Shown: positions 33,655 through 42,041 of the stretch, one piece after another
Numbering within the stretch: position 1 is the stretch's first letter
How the letters are laid out: each line of letters starts with the position of its first letter
From: Blastococcus xanthinilyticus
Lineage (GTDB): Bacteria > Actinomycetota > Actinomycetes > Mycobacteriales > Geodermatophilaceae
Reading direction: 5' to 3'
Assembly: GCF_008124835.1 (NCBI RefSeq)
Contig: NZ_VNHW01000014.1
Location: 39,993 to 103,992 of the forward strand
Length of the DNA: 64,000 bases
Translations under genes and position numbers: made by a program
The notes under the pieces: generated by a model
Databases searched by the model: none
What the model was told of the DNA's origin: nothing
Seen by the model: the letters and a program-made list of their open reading frames with translations, nothing else

Positions 33655-34772
33655 ACGGCGAGGCGGTAGCCGCGCTTGACCACGGTCTCCACCAGCGGTG
33701 CCCCCAGGGCGGCCCGCAGCCGGGTCACCGCCATCTCCACCGCGTGCCCGTCCCCGCCGCCGGGCAGGGCGGCCACCAGCTCCGGCCGGGGGACGACGTG
33801 CCCCGGCCGCCGGGCCAGCTCGCGGAGCACGGCCAGCGAGCCGGGCGCCAGCTCGACCAGCTCCCCGTCGACGACGGCGGCGTGCCCCCGCACCTGCAGC
33901 GTGTGCGCTCCCACCTGCAGCACCGGGTCGCGCGCGGGCAGCCGGGCGACGACCTCGCGGGCCAGCGCCCCCAGCCGCGACCGCTCCGGGTACGTGTACG
34001 GGATGCCGGCCGCCTCGAGCGGGCCGCCGGTGACCGTGCCGACGGCCACGGCGAGCACCCGGTCGCCGAACGCGGCCACCAGCGCCTCGCGCTGCCCCAG
34101 CTCCCCGGCGACGTGCAGCAGGCTGGCGGCGGCCGGCGCGCTGGTGAAGGTCACCGCGTCGACGCTCCTGGCGATGATCGCGGCGACCAGCCGCCCCACC
34201 GGCGCGACGTCCTCGGGCAGCACCCAGCGGTAGACCGGGACGGTCAGCACGTCGGCGCCGGCCGCGCGGAGCCCGGAGACGAGGTCGGGGAGTGGATCAC
34301 CGTGCAGCTGGACGGCGATCCGCCGGCCCTCCAACGGCCCCTCGGCACCGGACAGCAGGTGCTCGAGCACCTCGGCCGAGGACTCCGACTCCGGCGACCA
34401 CGCGTCGACGAGCCCGCCGCCGCGGATGGCGCCGCGCGCCTTCGGGCCGCGGGCCAGCACCCGCGAACCCGACAGGTGCGCAACCAGGGGCAGGTCCCAG
34501 GCGTCGGCCGCCTCCAGCCAGCCCCGGAAGCCGACGCCGGTGGTCGCGACGACCAGGTCGACCGGGGCGGCGAGCACCCGGCGGGTGGCCGCGACCAGTT
34601 CGGTGTCGTCGGACAGCGGCACGATCCGGATCGCCGGGGCGTACAGGACCCGGGCGCCGCGGCGGTCGAGCAGGGCGCCCAGCTCCTCCTTCCGCCGGGC
34701 CGCCGTCACCGCGACGGTGTAGCCGGCCAGCGGGAGGTCCGGTCCGGCCGGGTGCTCGTCCTGCTCGGTCAC
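33651..34772 (-). CDS. nnaR: NnaR-like regulator: HemD domain fused to winged-helix DNA-binding domain
   Basis: A 373-residue protein. The first ~260 residues are a uroporphyrinogen-III synthase fold (LAGYTVAVTAARRKEELGAL, AVTFTSAPAAASLLHVAGEL, AVAVGTVTGGPLEAAGIPY). The last ~100 are an OmpR-type winged helix (LAPGSLAVLRELARRPGHVV, AVEMAVTRLRAALGAPLVET, VVKRGYRLAV). This architecture is that of the NnaR nitrate/nitrite assimilation regulators of Mycobacterium and Streptomyces, which activate narK, nas and nirBD genes. The GTG at 34772 follows GGGGGAG. Its position beside narK supports the assignment. Its stop overlaps the convergent GNAT stop by 4 nt. Confidence 0.88.
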   Translation of the reverse strand: MTEQDEHPAGPDLPLAGYTVAVTAARRKEELGALLDRRGARVLYAPAIRIVPLSDDTELVAATRRVLAAPVDLVVATTGVGFRGWLEAADAWDLPLVAHLSGSRVLARGPKARGAIRGGGLVDAWSPESESSAEVLEHLLSGAEGPLEGRRIAVQLHGDPLPDLVSGLRAAGADVLTVPVYRWVLPEDVAPVGRLVAAIIARSVDAVTFTSAPAAASLLHVAGELGQREALVAAFGDRVLAVAVGTVTGGPLEAAGIPYTYPERSRLGALAREVVARLPARDPVLQVGAHTLQVRGHAAVVDGELVELAPGSLAVLRELARRPGHVVPRPELVAALPGGGDGHAVEMAVTRLRAALGAPLVETVVKRGYRLAV

Positions 34773-34863
34773 ATCTCCCCCTCGCGCCGGTGCCGCACCA
34801 TGGTCCGACCTCGGGGTTACGGGAATGTGTCGGGCCTCCGTGCGAGGCGCGCGACGGCGGTCG

Positions 34864-36297
34864 TCACGGCTGCTTCCAGCGGGCCAGCAGCACCGACGCG
34901 TCATCCTGCAGGAGGCCGCCCTGGTGGTCGAGCACGGCGGCGGTCAGCCGGCGGACGGTCTCCGCCGGGGGCTGGCCGGCGCCGATCGCGCGGGTCAGGA
35001 ACTCCGCGAGGCGCTGCTCGCCGAACCACGTGCCGTGGGCGTCGCGGGCCTCGGTGATGCCGTCGGTGTAGAGCGCCAGCCAGTCGCCGGGCTGCAGCAT
35101 CTCCTCACCCACCACCAGACCCCGGGAATCCAGCCCGAACGGCACCCGCCGGCCGCCCTCGAGCTGCTTGACCACCCGGCCGTCACGGAGCAGGAGCGGG
35201 GGCGGATGCCCGGCGTTGACGTAGCGCAGCCGGCCGGAACCCACCTCGACCTCGCCGATGACACCGGTCACGAACTGGCTGCCGGGGAACTGCCGGGCGA
35301 CCACCTCGTCGATCGCGCCGGCCTGGTCGAACACGCTGCGGCCGTCCCGGCGGGCGCTGCGGTACCCGGCCAGCGTGGCCGCGGTCATGAGCCCGGCGTG
35401 CATGCCGTGGCCCACCGCGTCGAAGATGGCGAGCGACACCGCCTGCTCGGACAGTGCGTAGTCGAAGGCGTCGCCGCCGATGTCGTAGCTCGGTTCCAGC
35501 CGGCCGGCGAGCACGAAGGACTCCGTGGCGGCGGTCAGCGGGGGCAGCTGCTGCCAGACGAGCTCGGCGGAGGGCGACATGGGCCGGATCCGCCGCGGAC
35601 GCTCCAGCCCGTCCCCGTAGACCTCGACCGAGGCGAGGACGTGCCCGAGCAGCGAGGCCAGCCACCGGCACTGGTCGCGCAGCGCCGGGTCGTACAGCGC
35701 CGCCGCGTCCTCGACGCGGACCTCCAGCACCCCCAGCCGGTCGGCCCCGTCGACGACCGGCACCCACAGCCGCGGCCGGCCGTCCCGGTCCGAGGAGACC
35801 ACCTGCGAGGTCCGGAACGCCCGACCGGCCATCGTGCTCCCCACGTCCAGCCGCCGCCGGCCGGCGGCGCCCGCGTGGCCGAGCCGGACGAGGCAGCGCT
35901 GCTCGTGGTCGATCCGGTGCACGGTGACGTCGACGCCGAGCGCCCGGCCGGCGTCCCCGACGAGGGCGGGGAGCCGCTCGGGCGGTGCGGTCCCGGCCGC
36001 CTCCAGGAGGGTCACCACCGCGGCCAGCGGGCCGGTGCTCGGCCGCCCCGTCCGGAGCGTATGGGTGTAGGGCACCCGGTGGCGGGCGAGCAGTTCGTCG
36101 AGGCGTTCGTTGACGGCGTGCGCCAGCAGGTCGTGCTGGTCGTCGGGAAGGGTCGCGAGTCCGCTGAGGTAGGCGTCGACCTCCATGAGGTCGGCGGTGC
36201 CGCCCAGGGCGAAGTAGCGGACCCACAGCTGCTCGAGGGACAGGTCGGCGTGTGCGTAGCCGGCCACGAGGGCCGGCTGCCGAGGCTTCGCCGTCAC
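34864..36297 (-). CDS. GAF/SpoIIE (PP2C-type) phosphatase
   Basis: A 477-residue signalling protein. An N-terminal helical segment (VRYFALGGTADLMEVDAYLS) precedes a GAF-like domain (about residues 100-230) and a SpoIIE serine phosphatase domain (about 260-475). Phosphatase features are SYDIGGDAFDY, FDAVGHGMHAGLMTA, LRYVNAGHPPPLLLRDG and ALYTDGITEARD, with metal-ligand aspartates present. It probably dephosphorylates an anti-sigma antagonist. The GTG at 36297 overlaps the GAF/ANTAR stop (GTGA), so both are coupled. Confidence 0.9.
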   Translation of the reverse strand: MTAKPRQPALVAGYAHADLSLEQLWVRYFALGGTADLMEVDAYLSGLATLPDDQHDLLAHAVNERLDELLARHRVPYTHTLRTGRPSTGPLAAVVTLLEAAGTAPPERLPALVGDAGRALGVDVTVHRIDHEQRCLVRLGHAGAAGRRRLDVGSTMAGRAFRTSQVVSSDRDGRPRLWVPVVDGADRLGVLEVRVEDAAALYDPALRDQCRWLASLLGHVLASVEVYGDGLERPRRIRPMSPSAELVWQQLPPLTAATESFVLAGRLEPSYDIGGDAFDYALSEQAVSLAIFDAVGHGMHAGLMTAATLAGYRSARRDGRSVFDQAGAIDEVVARQFPGSQFVTGVIGEVEVGSGRLRYVNAGHPPPLLLRDGRVVKQLEGGRRVPFGLDSRGLVVGEEMLQPGDWLALYTDGITEARDAHGTWFGEQRLAEFLTRAIGAGQPPAETVRRLTAAVLDHQGGLLQDDASVLLARWKQP

Positions 36298-37034
36298 AGC
36301 CGGCGGCGGCGGGCGGCGGAGTCGACCACGGCGCGCGCGGCGTCGGCCAGGACGACGCCCTGGTCCCGGCTCCGGGACACGAGCATGCGCAGCGCGGCGT
36401 CCTCGTCCATGGAGTGGCGCCCCATGAGCACGCCCTTGGCCATGCCCACCAGGTCCCGGTCGCGCACCGCCTGCCGCATTCCCTCGCTGAGCCGCCGGGC
36501 CCGGTCGTAGGACTGGACGTTCGCGACGAGGAACGCGGCCTGGGCGGAGAAGAGGGTGAGCAACTGCTCGCTGCGCCGGTCGAAGACGCCGGGGCGGTCG
36601 GCGTAGACCTTGATCGCCCCCAGCCCGGCGTTCCCGGCGACGAGCGGCGCGCTCAGCGCGGCCCGCAGACCCAGGGAGCCCGCGGCATCGGCCCACCGCG
36701 GCCAGCGGCGCTCGTGCCGCAGATCGTCCACGCGGACCACCTCGCGCCCGGCCGCCGCGGCCAGGCAGGGACCTTCGTCGAGGTCGTACTGCAGCGCGTC
36801 GGCCTGCCGCACCCGGTCGTCGGTCGACCCCGACGAGACCCGGTGCGGGCCCTCGACCACCGAGATGCCGGCCCCGCAGGAGGCCGGCACGGTCTCGTGG
36901 GCCAGCGAGCTCAGCAGGCTCAGCGACGTCTCGACCGTCTCTTCCGACAGGAGGAGACCCGACATGCGTGCGAAGACCCCGGCCAGTTCGTCGGTCAGAG
37001 GCAGGTTCGGGCCCGCGGTTCGATTTCCGTTCAC
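36294..37034 (-). CDS. GAF-ANTAR RNA-binding antitermination protein
   Basis: A 246-residue protein. The GAF domain is at about residues 15-160 (LSLLSSLAHETVPASCGAGI, DEGPCLAAAAGREVVRVDDL, LRAALSAPLVAGNAGLGAIK), with the common actinobacterial GPC motif. The ANTAR domain is at about 180-240 (LSEGMRQAVRDRDLVGMAKG, LMGRHSMDEDAALRMLVSRS), with conserved alanine and aromatic pattern partly kept. ANTAR proteins bind paired hairpins in mRNA to block termination. GTG 37034 has GGAAGG 6 nt upstream. First gene of a two-gene operon with the SpoIIE phosphatase. Confidence 0.9.
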   Translation of the reverse strand: MNGNRTAGPNLPLTDELAGVFARMSGLLLSEETVETSLSLLSSLAHETVPASCGAGISVVEGPHRVSSGSTDDRVRQADALQYDLDEGPCLAAAAGREVVRVDDLRHERRWPRWADAAGSLGLRAALSAPLVAGNAGLGAIKVYADRPGVFDRRSEQLLTLFSAQAAFLVANVQSYDRARRLSEGMRQAVRDRDLVGMAKGVLMGRHSMDEDAALRMLVSRSRDQGVVLADAARAVVDSAARRRRL

Positions 37035-37149
37035 GAGGCGCCTTCCAGGTACGCCGCGCGTGGCCGGCTTCTCGACTCGGCGTCGTACCCGTGGACGGGT
37101 AGGCAACGCCACCGGGTGGCAAACGTCGCGCGCCGGCGGCCGCCCTGCG

Positions 37150-37755
37150 TCAGGTCCGCAGGACGAATCCGGCAGGCGGGCCGCCCGCGGCGCCGTCCAC
37201 CCGGAGGTGGGCCCGCCGGCGGGTGTCCTCCGCAGCGAACGCAGCCGCCTCGGTGACCAGCCACCGCTGCCACTCACCGGCCAGGTCCACGCCGTCGCGG
37301 GCCAGTCCGCGGGCCAGCCGGAGGGCTTCCGGGGCCTCGATCCAGACCCGCAGGGTGGACCACGGATCCAGGCACCGGGTGGCGCTGCCGCATCCCTCGA
37401 TCAGCAGGACCGGGCCCGCCGGGACCGGCACGAGGTCGGGGGAGAACCGGCCGGCCGCCCAGTCGTAGCGGTGGTGGGCGCCGGCCCGGCCCTCCGCCAG
37501 GGGGCGCAGGACTCCGGCCGCCAGCCGGGACGCCGCCCCGGTCAGGGTCCACCCCGCGTACAGGTCGTCCATGTGCACCACCGGCGTACCCGTGCCGAGG
37601 GCAGCGGCCAGCCGGGCCGCGAACGTGGTCTTGCCGGACCCCGCCGGGCCGTCGACGCTCACCAACCGGGTGCCGCCGAGCCGCGGGGGGAGGGACAGGA
37701 TCCGATCGGCCAGGGCGGCGAAGGTCTGCCGGGTCAGCGGGGGCGGATCGTCCAC
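37150..37755 (-). CDS. Uridine kinase-like P-loop kinase
   Basis: A 201-residue P-loop kinase. Walker A is VSVDGPAGSGKTTFAARLAA (about residues 33-52), followed by VVHMDDLYAGW (the uridine kinase-like acidic DDFY position) and PVLLIEGCGSATR (Walker B region). Members phosphorylate nucleosides, pantothenate or other small alcohols; the substrate here is not known. The GTG at 37755 lies 22 nt inside the end of the MBL gene, indicating co-transcription. Confidence 0.82.
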   Translation of the reverse strand: MDDPPPLTRQTFAALADRILSLPPRLGGTRLVSVDGPAGSGKTTFAARLAAALGTGTPVVHMDDLYAGWTLTGAASRLAAGVLRPLAEGRAGAHHRYDWAAGRFSPDLVPVPAGPVLLIEGCGSATRCLDPWSTLRVWIEAPEALRLARGLARDGVDLAGEWQRWLVTEAAAFAAEDTRRRAHLRVDGAAGGPPAGFVLRT

Positions 37756-38792
37756 GTCGGCACCGCTCCACCGCTGCTCGTGACCAGGCCCCGGCCGGCC
37801 AGCAGGCGCACGTGCGCGTCGGTCTCGGTGACCGCGAAGATCCGCATGCGCCGTTCGTACTGCTCCCACGGGCGCGACCAGGTGAGGTGCGCGGCGAGGT
37901 CCCACGGCGTCGAGCCGGGATGCGCGCCGATGGCCGCGAGCAGCTCCGCCAGGCGGGCCTCGTGGTGGGCGGTGAGCGCGTCCACCCGGTCGGCCAGCCC
38001 CCGGAAGCGCCACTCGTGCGCGGGCAGGACCTCGGTGACCGCCAGGTCGCGGACGCCGGCGAGGGAGCCGAGGTAGGAGCGCAGCGGATCGGCCTCGCCC
38101 CGGTGGGTGCTCGAGACGTTCGGGCTGATCCGGGGCAGCACGTGGTCGCCGGAGAAGAAGAGGCCGGTGCGCTCCTCGGCGAAGCACAGGTGCCCCGGCG
38201 TGTGCCCCGGGGTGTGCACCGCGCGCAGCGACCAGCTCGGGAACGCGGCGACGTCGCCGTCCTCCAGCAGGCGGTCGGGCACCGCCATCCGCAGGAAGCC
38301 GGCCAGGTTCTCCGCCCCGCCGACGTCGGCCCGGGCCTCCTCGGGCGGCGCACCGAGGCCGATGAGGAACCGGACCTCGGCGGCGACGGCGTCGGCGGCC
38401 GCCGTCCGGCTCAGCGCCGCGACGGCGGTCGCGTCGGCCGGGTGCATGGCCACCCAGGCACCGCTGGCCGCCCGGACCCGCGCGGCGAGGCCGAGGTGGT
38501 CGAAGTGCAGGTGCGACACCAGCACGCCGCGGACGTCCTGGACCGACCCCCCGATCGCGGCGAGGCCGTCGGTGAGCGCCGTCCAGCCGGCGTCGCTCTC
38601 CCAGCCGGTGTCCAGCAGGCCGAGGCCGCCGCCGTCGAGGGCGAACACGTGGACGGTGACGTAGCGCAGCGGGTTGTGCGGGATCGGCACCGGCAGCGAC
38701 CACAGGCCCGGGCGCAGCTGCTCGACCGGGGGGAGGGACCGGGACTGCCACGCGGCGTGCTGGGCGGTGCCGGTGATCTCCACGGCCCGCAC
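37734..38792 (-). CDS. MBL-fold metallo-hydrolase
   Basis: A 352-residue metallo-beta-lactamase-fold hydrolase. The metal motif is VSHLHFDHLGLAAR (HxHxDH), then RAVHTPGHTPGHLCFAE, FFSGDHVLPRISPN, and LPAHEWRFRGLADRVDAL. A C-terminal helical region with PWDLAAHLTWSRPWEQY is typical of the LACTB2/glyoxalase II-like subgroup with a winged-helix end. The start is GTG 38792 (MRAVEITG) or GTG 38783. Divergent from the PH-domain gene with 42 nt between starts. Confidence 0.87.
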   Translation of the reverse strand: MRAVEITGTAQHAAWQSRSLPPVEQLRPGLWSLPVPIPHNPLRYVTVHVFALDGGGLGLLDTGWESDAGWTALTDGLAAIGGSVQDVRGVLVSHLHFDHLGLAARVRAASGAWVAMHPADATAVAALSRTAAADAVAAEVRFLIGLGAPPEEARADVGGAENLAGFLRMAVPDRLLEDGDVAAFPSWSLRAVHTPGHTPGHLCFAEERTGLFFSGDHVLPRISPNVSSTHRGEADPLRSYLGSLAGVRDLAVTEVLPAHEWRFRGLADRVDALTAHHEARLAELLAAIGAHPGSTPWDLAAHLTWSRPWEQYERRMRIFAVTETDAHVRLLAGRGLVTSSGGAVPTWTIRPR

Positions 38793-38834
38793 TCTGCCAG
38801 CCGCATCCGGGACGGCAGCTGACACCATGGGGGC

Positions 38835-39353
38835 GTGAACGGTTCCCCCGATGCCGCGCCCGTCGCCGGCGCCGTGCGCGCCGCCCCCACTGTCAGCGCC
38901 GTGCCCCGCCGGATGCGGCTGCTGCTCGGCGGTGTGGGCGGGGTCGTCCTCGTGGTGGCCGTCGTGGTGGCGCTCGCGCTGCCCTCCACCCCGAACTCGG
39001 TCGTCGAGTACGGCGTCGTCGACCAGGTGGCCATCGGCGGCCTCGGGCTGGTGCTGGCCGCGGGCGTGCTGTTCCTCGGCCGGTCCCGGCTGGACGCCGA
39101 CGCCTCGGGTGTCCGGGTCCGCAACCTCGTCGTCCACCACCAGGTGCCGTGGACGGCGGTCCGCGCGGTGCGGTTCGAGCGCTCGTCGGCCTGGGGGTCG
39201 CTGCTGCTGGAGAACGGCGACGAGATCTCGCTGCACGCCCTCCAGGCCGTCGACGGCGAGCGCGCGGTGCGGGCGGTGGAGGGCCTGCGCGCGCTGCACG
39301 CCGCCGCCCGGGCCAAGGATCCGGTCCGGCCGCCGCTGCTCTACGACGACTGA
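38835..39353 (+). CDS. PH-domain membrane protein
   Basis: A 172-residue protein. Two membrane segments (LLLGGVGGVVLVVAVVVALA and QVAIGGLGLVLAAGVLFLG) precede a bacterial PH-like domain (LDADASGVRVRNLVVHHQVP, WTAVRAVRFERSSAWGSLLL, EISLHALQAVDGERAVRAVE). The 'L-x-A-D-x-x-G-V-x-V-R-N' opening is typical of actinobacterial PH-domain proteins found near this locus. Function unknown. GTG start. It lies upstream of infC but is separated by a 320-nt leader with its own promoter. Confidence 0.78.
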   Translation: MNGSPDAAPVAGAVRAAPTVSAVPRRMRLLLGGVGGVVLVVAVVVALALPSTPNSVVEYGVVDQVAIGGLGLVLAAGVLFLGRSRLDADASGVRVRNLVVHHQVPWTAVRAVRFERSSAWGSLLLENGDEISLHALQAVDGERAVRAVEGLRALHAAARAKDPVRPPLLYDD

Positions 39354-39673
39354 GCCAGGGGGGAATGCCGCGAGCGGGCGGGACGCTGTAGAGTGGGTGT
39401 GCCTCCCCCCGCTACATCGAGGCGCGCGAACCACCAGCGGCCCCGCCCCGGGCCGCTGATCCAAGAGGAGCCCGCTCCCACCTGACGCCCCCCAGGCGCC
39501 CAGGTCCCGGAACGCGAGAGCTGGTCCCCGACCGGCGCTCGCGCGCGCATGCACCCTCACGGGTCGTGCGTCACCGGCGAGTGGGCCCCGCGAGCGAACG
39601 CTCGTGGGGCCTTCTGCGTCCCGGTGACCGGATGGGCCAGCGACTCCTCCCATGCAGCAGCAGAGGAGAGGCC
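39354..39673 (+). promoter_or_regulatory. infC operon promoter region and leader (320 nt, no gene)
   Basis: This gap holds the likely infC promoter, an unusually long untranslated leader and an attenuator-like hairpin (listed separately). A -10-like TAGAGT lies at 39389-39394; the -35 position is not well conserved. Transcription from there would give a leader of about 275 nt, which would be long enough for autoregulation of IF3 or L20 synthesis, as seen in other bacteria. Confidence 0.55.
39584..39611 (+). terminator. Attenuator-like hairpin in the infC leader
   Basis: The arms GGCCCCGCGAGCG (39584-39596) and CGCTCGTGGGGCC (39599-39611) form a stem of about 12 bp including one G-U pair, followed by TTCTGCG. 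It lies 63 nt before the infC start. Conditional termination here could tune the whole infC-rpmI-rplT operon. Confidence 0.55.
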
Positions 39674-40282
39674 ATCACCGAGCCCCGCATCAACGACCGC
39701 ATCCGAGTCCCCGAGGTCCGCCTGGTCGGGCCCGAGGGCGAGCAGGTCGGCATCGTGTCGATCGGCGAGGCGCTGCGCCTGGCACAGGACTCCGAGCTCG
39801 ACCTGGTCGAGGTCGCCCCCATGGCCCGGCCGCCCGTCGCCAAGCTCATGGACTACGGGAAGTTCAAGTACGAGTCCGCCCAGAAGGCCCGCGAGGCCCG
39901 GCGGAACCAGGCGCTCACCGTCATCAAGGAGATGCGGCTGCGCCTCAAGATCGACCCGCACGACTACGAGACCAAGAAGGGCCACGTCGAGCGCTTCCTC
40001 AAGGGCGGCGACAAGGTCAAGATCACCGTGATGTTCCGTGGCCGCGAGCAGTCGCGCCCGGAGATGGGCTACCGCCTGCTGCAGCGGCTGGCCGCCGACG
40101 TCAGCGAGCTGGGCGTCGTCGAGTCCAACCCGAAGCAGGACGGCCGCAACATGGTCATGGTGATCGCTCCGCACAAGAACGCCCAGGCCCTGCAGCAGGC
40201 GGCGCAGTCCGCCAAGGGCCGGGAGGCCAAGGCCAGCGAGCAGGGCCAGCGGCAGGAGGCGGAGCAGGCGCCCAGCGCCTGA
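39674..40282 (+). CDS. infC: Translation initiation factor IF-3 (AUC start)
   Basis: A 202-residue IF-3. It opens [20 protein letters not shown] and contains [60 protein letters not shown] and [19 protein letters not shown]. No ATG, GTG or TTG fits: the conserved protein begins at ATC 39674, preceded by AGAGGAGAGGCC with the GGAG 5 nt away. Non-AUG starts allow IF-3 to limit its own translation in many bacteria. It binds 30S subunits and proofreads the start codon. A Gln/Glu/Lys-rich tail follows the fold. Confidence 0.93.
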   Translation: MTEPRINDRIRVPEVRLVGPEGEQVGIVSIGEALRLAQDSELDLVEVAPMARPPVAKLMDYGKFKYESAQKAREARRNQALTVIKEMRLRLKIDPHDYETKKGHVERFLKGGDKVKITVMFRGREQSRPEMGYRLLQRLAADVSELGVVESNPKQDGRNMVMVIAPHKNAQALQQAAQSAKGREAKASEQGQRQEAEQAPSA

Positions 40283-40318
40283 CCCCCTGATCCGCAGGAC
40301 CGCACCACCGAGACCACC

Positions 40319-40353
40319 GGGTGCGTGCGGCAGCCCAGGCTGCCGCGCCACCC
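40319..40353 (+). promoter_or_regulatory. Intercistronic hairpin between infC and rpmI
   Basis: GCGGCAGC (40327-40334) pairs with GCTGCCGC (40339-40346), and outer GGGTG (40319 region) pairs with CACCC (40349-40353). The structure ends 30 nt before the rpmI ATG. It could be an L20-binding or RNA-processing site. Confidence 0.45.
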
Positions 40354-40382
40354 GCACGAACACGACCAGGACAGGCGAGGAC

Positions 40383-40577
40383 ATGCCGAAGCAGAAGACC
40401 CACAAGGGCACCGCGAAGCGGGTGCGCGTCACGGGCACCGGGAAGCTCATGCGCGAGCAGGCCAACAACCAGCACAAGTTCGAGCACAAGTCCGGGACCC
40501 GCAAGCGCCGGCTCGACCGGGACCAGGTCGTCTCGCCGGCCGACGCCAAGAACCTCAAGAAGCTCCTGGGCATCTGA
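40383..40577 (+). CDS. rpmI: 50S ribosomal protein L35
   Basis: A 64-residue basic ribosomal protein with the L35 pattern: MPKQKTHKGTAKRVRVTGTG, HKFEHKSGTRKRRLD and NLKKLLGI. It has the expected length. GACAGGCGAGGAC provides the ribosome site. Middle gene of infC-rpmI-rplT, and 41 nt before rplT. Confidence 0.98.
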   Translation: MPKQKTHKGTAKRVRVTGTGKLMREQANNQHKFEHKSGTRKRRLDRDQVVSPADAKNLKKLLGI

Positions 40578-40618
40578 GCGTCCTCTCCACTGACCTTTAG
40601 AAAGACAGGAGCACTTCC

Positions 40619-41008
40619 GTGGCACGCGTGAAGCGGGCGGTCAACGCCCAGAAGAAGCGCCGGACGACCCTGGAGGCCGCCAGCGGCTACCGCGGTCAGC
40701 GGTCCCGGCTGTACCGCAAGGCCAAGGAGCAGATCCTCCACTCGGCCACCTACAACTACCGCGACCGGAAGGTCCGCAAGGGCGACTTCCGCAAGCTGTG
40801 GATCACCCGGATCAACGCCGCGGCCCGCCTCAACGACATGACCTACAACCGGTTCATGCAGGGGCTCAAGCTCGCCGGCATCGAGCTCGACCGCCGCGTG
40901 CTCGCCGAGCTGGCCGTCAACGAGCCGGCCGCGTTCGCCACGCTGGTCGAGTCCGCCCGGGCCGCGCTCGCCGCGAACCCCCAGGCGACCGGCAGCCAGG
41001 CCGCTTGA
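40619..41008 (+). CDS. rplT: 50S ribosomal protein L20
   Basis: A 129-residue L20 with a GTG start. Typical blocks are [60 protein letters not shown] and [21 protein letters not shown]20 binds 23S rRNA early in assembly and represses its operon in other bacteria. AAAGACAGGAGCACTTCC upstream gives a strong ribosome site. A terminator-like hairpin follows at 41013. Confidence 0.98.
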   Translation: MARVKRAVNAQKKRRTTLEAASGYRGQRSRLYRKAKEQILHSATYNYRDRKVRKGDFRKLWITRINAAARLNDMTYNRFMQGLKLAGIELDRRVLAELAVNEPAAFATLVESARAALAANPQATGSQAA

Positions 41009-41012
41009 TCGA

Positions 41013-41040
41013 GGCCCCGCCTGCTGCCTGCAGGCGGGCC
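41013..41040 (+). terminator. Hairpin after rplT
   Basis: CCCGCCTG (41016-41023) pairs with CAGGCGGG (41031-41038), extended by GG/CC with a bulge; loop 7 nt. It lies directly after the rplT stop and probably ends or dampens the infC operon before the methyltransferase gene. Confidence 0.6.
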
Positions 41041-41134
41041 GACCGACGCCGTCGGTGACCGACCCCTCGGGGCCGGGCGCCGGCGGCGTCGGCGTGTGTA
41101 CCGACCGCCGCCCACCGCCCCGGAAGGAGACCGC

Positions 41135-41938
41135 GTGACCGAGCTGCTGACCGAGCGGTCGGCGCGCATCGTCGCGGCCCGGAAGCTCACCCGGCGCGCC
41201 GGGCGGGACGCCGCCGGGCTCTTCCTCGCCGAGGGGCGGCAGGCGGTCTCCGAGGCGCTCGCCACGGCGCCCGACGGCGTCTCCGAGGTGTTCGCCACCG
41301 AGCCCGCCGCGGCGGCCCACTCCGACCTGCTCGCCGGGGCCCCGGTGCCGGTGCGGCTGGTCACCGGGAAGGCGGCCGCCGGGCTGTCGGAGACGGTGAC
41401 CCCGCAGGGCCTGGTCGCCGTCTGCGCGCTGCGCGACGTCGCTCCTGCGACGCTGGTGGGGACGCCGCCGCGGCTGTCGGTCGCCCTGGCCGGCCTCAAC
41501 GACCCCGGCAACGCCGGGACCGTGCTGCGTACGGCCGATGCCTGCGGCGCCGGCGCGGTCGTGTTCGGGGCCGGCTCGGCCGACCCCTACGGCGGCAAGG
41601 CGGTGCGCTCCAGCGCGGGCAGCCTCTTCCACGTCGACGTCGTGCGCGGCGCTCCGCTGGAGGAGCTGCTGCCGGTGCTGCGGGCCGCCGGGGTCACCGT
41701 CCTCGCCGCCGACGGCGGGGGAGAGGTGGAGCTGCCCGGATTGGTCGCCGACGGCCGGCTGGCGGGCCCGGTGCTCTGGCTGTTCGGCAACGAGGCGCGG
41801 GGGGTGCCCGCCGAGCTGGCCGCGCTGGCCGACGCGCGGGTGCGGATCCCGATGCGGGGGCGGGCCGAGAGCCTCAACCTCGCGGCTGCCGCGGCGATCT
41901 GCCTCTACACCACCCAGCTCGCCCAGGGAGCGGGCTGA
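41135..41938 (+). CDS. TrmH/SpoU family RNA 2'-O-methyltransferase
   Basis: A 267-residue SPOUT methyltransferase. The N-terminal RNA-binding substrate domain includes RSARIVAARKLTRRAGRDAA and GLFLAEGRQAVSEAL. The knot has motif 1 LNDPGNAGTVLRTADACG, motif 2 GPVLWLFGNEARGVP and motif 3 IPMRGRAESLNLAAAAAICL. It methylates a ribose in rRNA or tRNA. GTG 41135 has GGAAGGAGA 6 nt upstream. Placement between rplT and pheS is the common actinobacterial arrangement (often named tsnR/rlmB-like). Confidence 0.92.
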   Translation: MTELLTERSARIVAARKLTRRAGRDAAGLFLAEGRQAVSEALATAPDGVSEVFATEPAAAAHSDLLAGAPVPVRLVTGKAAAGLSETVTPQGLVAVCALRDVAPATLVGTPPRLSVALAGLNDPGNAGTVLRTADACGAGAVVFGAGSADPYGGKAVRSSAGSLFHVDVVRGAPLEELLPVLRAAGVTVLAADGGGEVELPGLVADGRLAGPVLWLFGNEARGVPAELAALADARVRIPMRGRAESLNLAAAAAICLYTTQLAQGAG

Positions 41939-42041
41939 TCCTGGACCTGCGCGGGCGTGGAGGTGATGCCGGCGGCCCCGGACGGGGAGGATGGCGGTCA
42001 GCGGCGAGCGCCGTCCACGTCGGGGAGGGCTGGAAGAGAAG

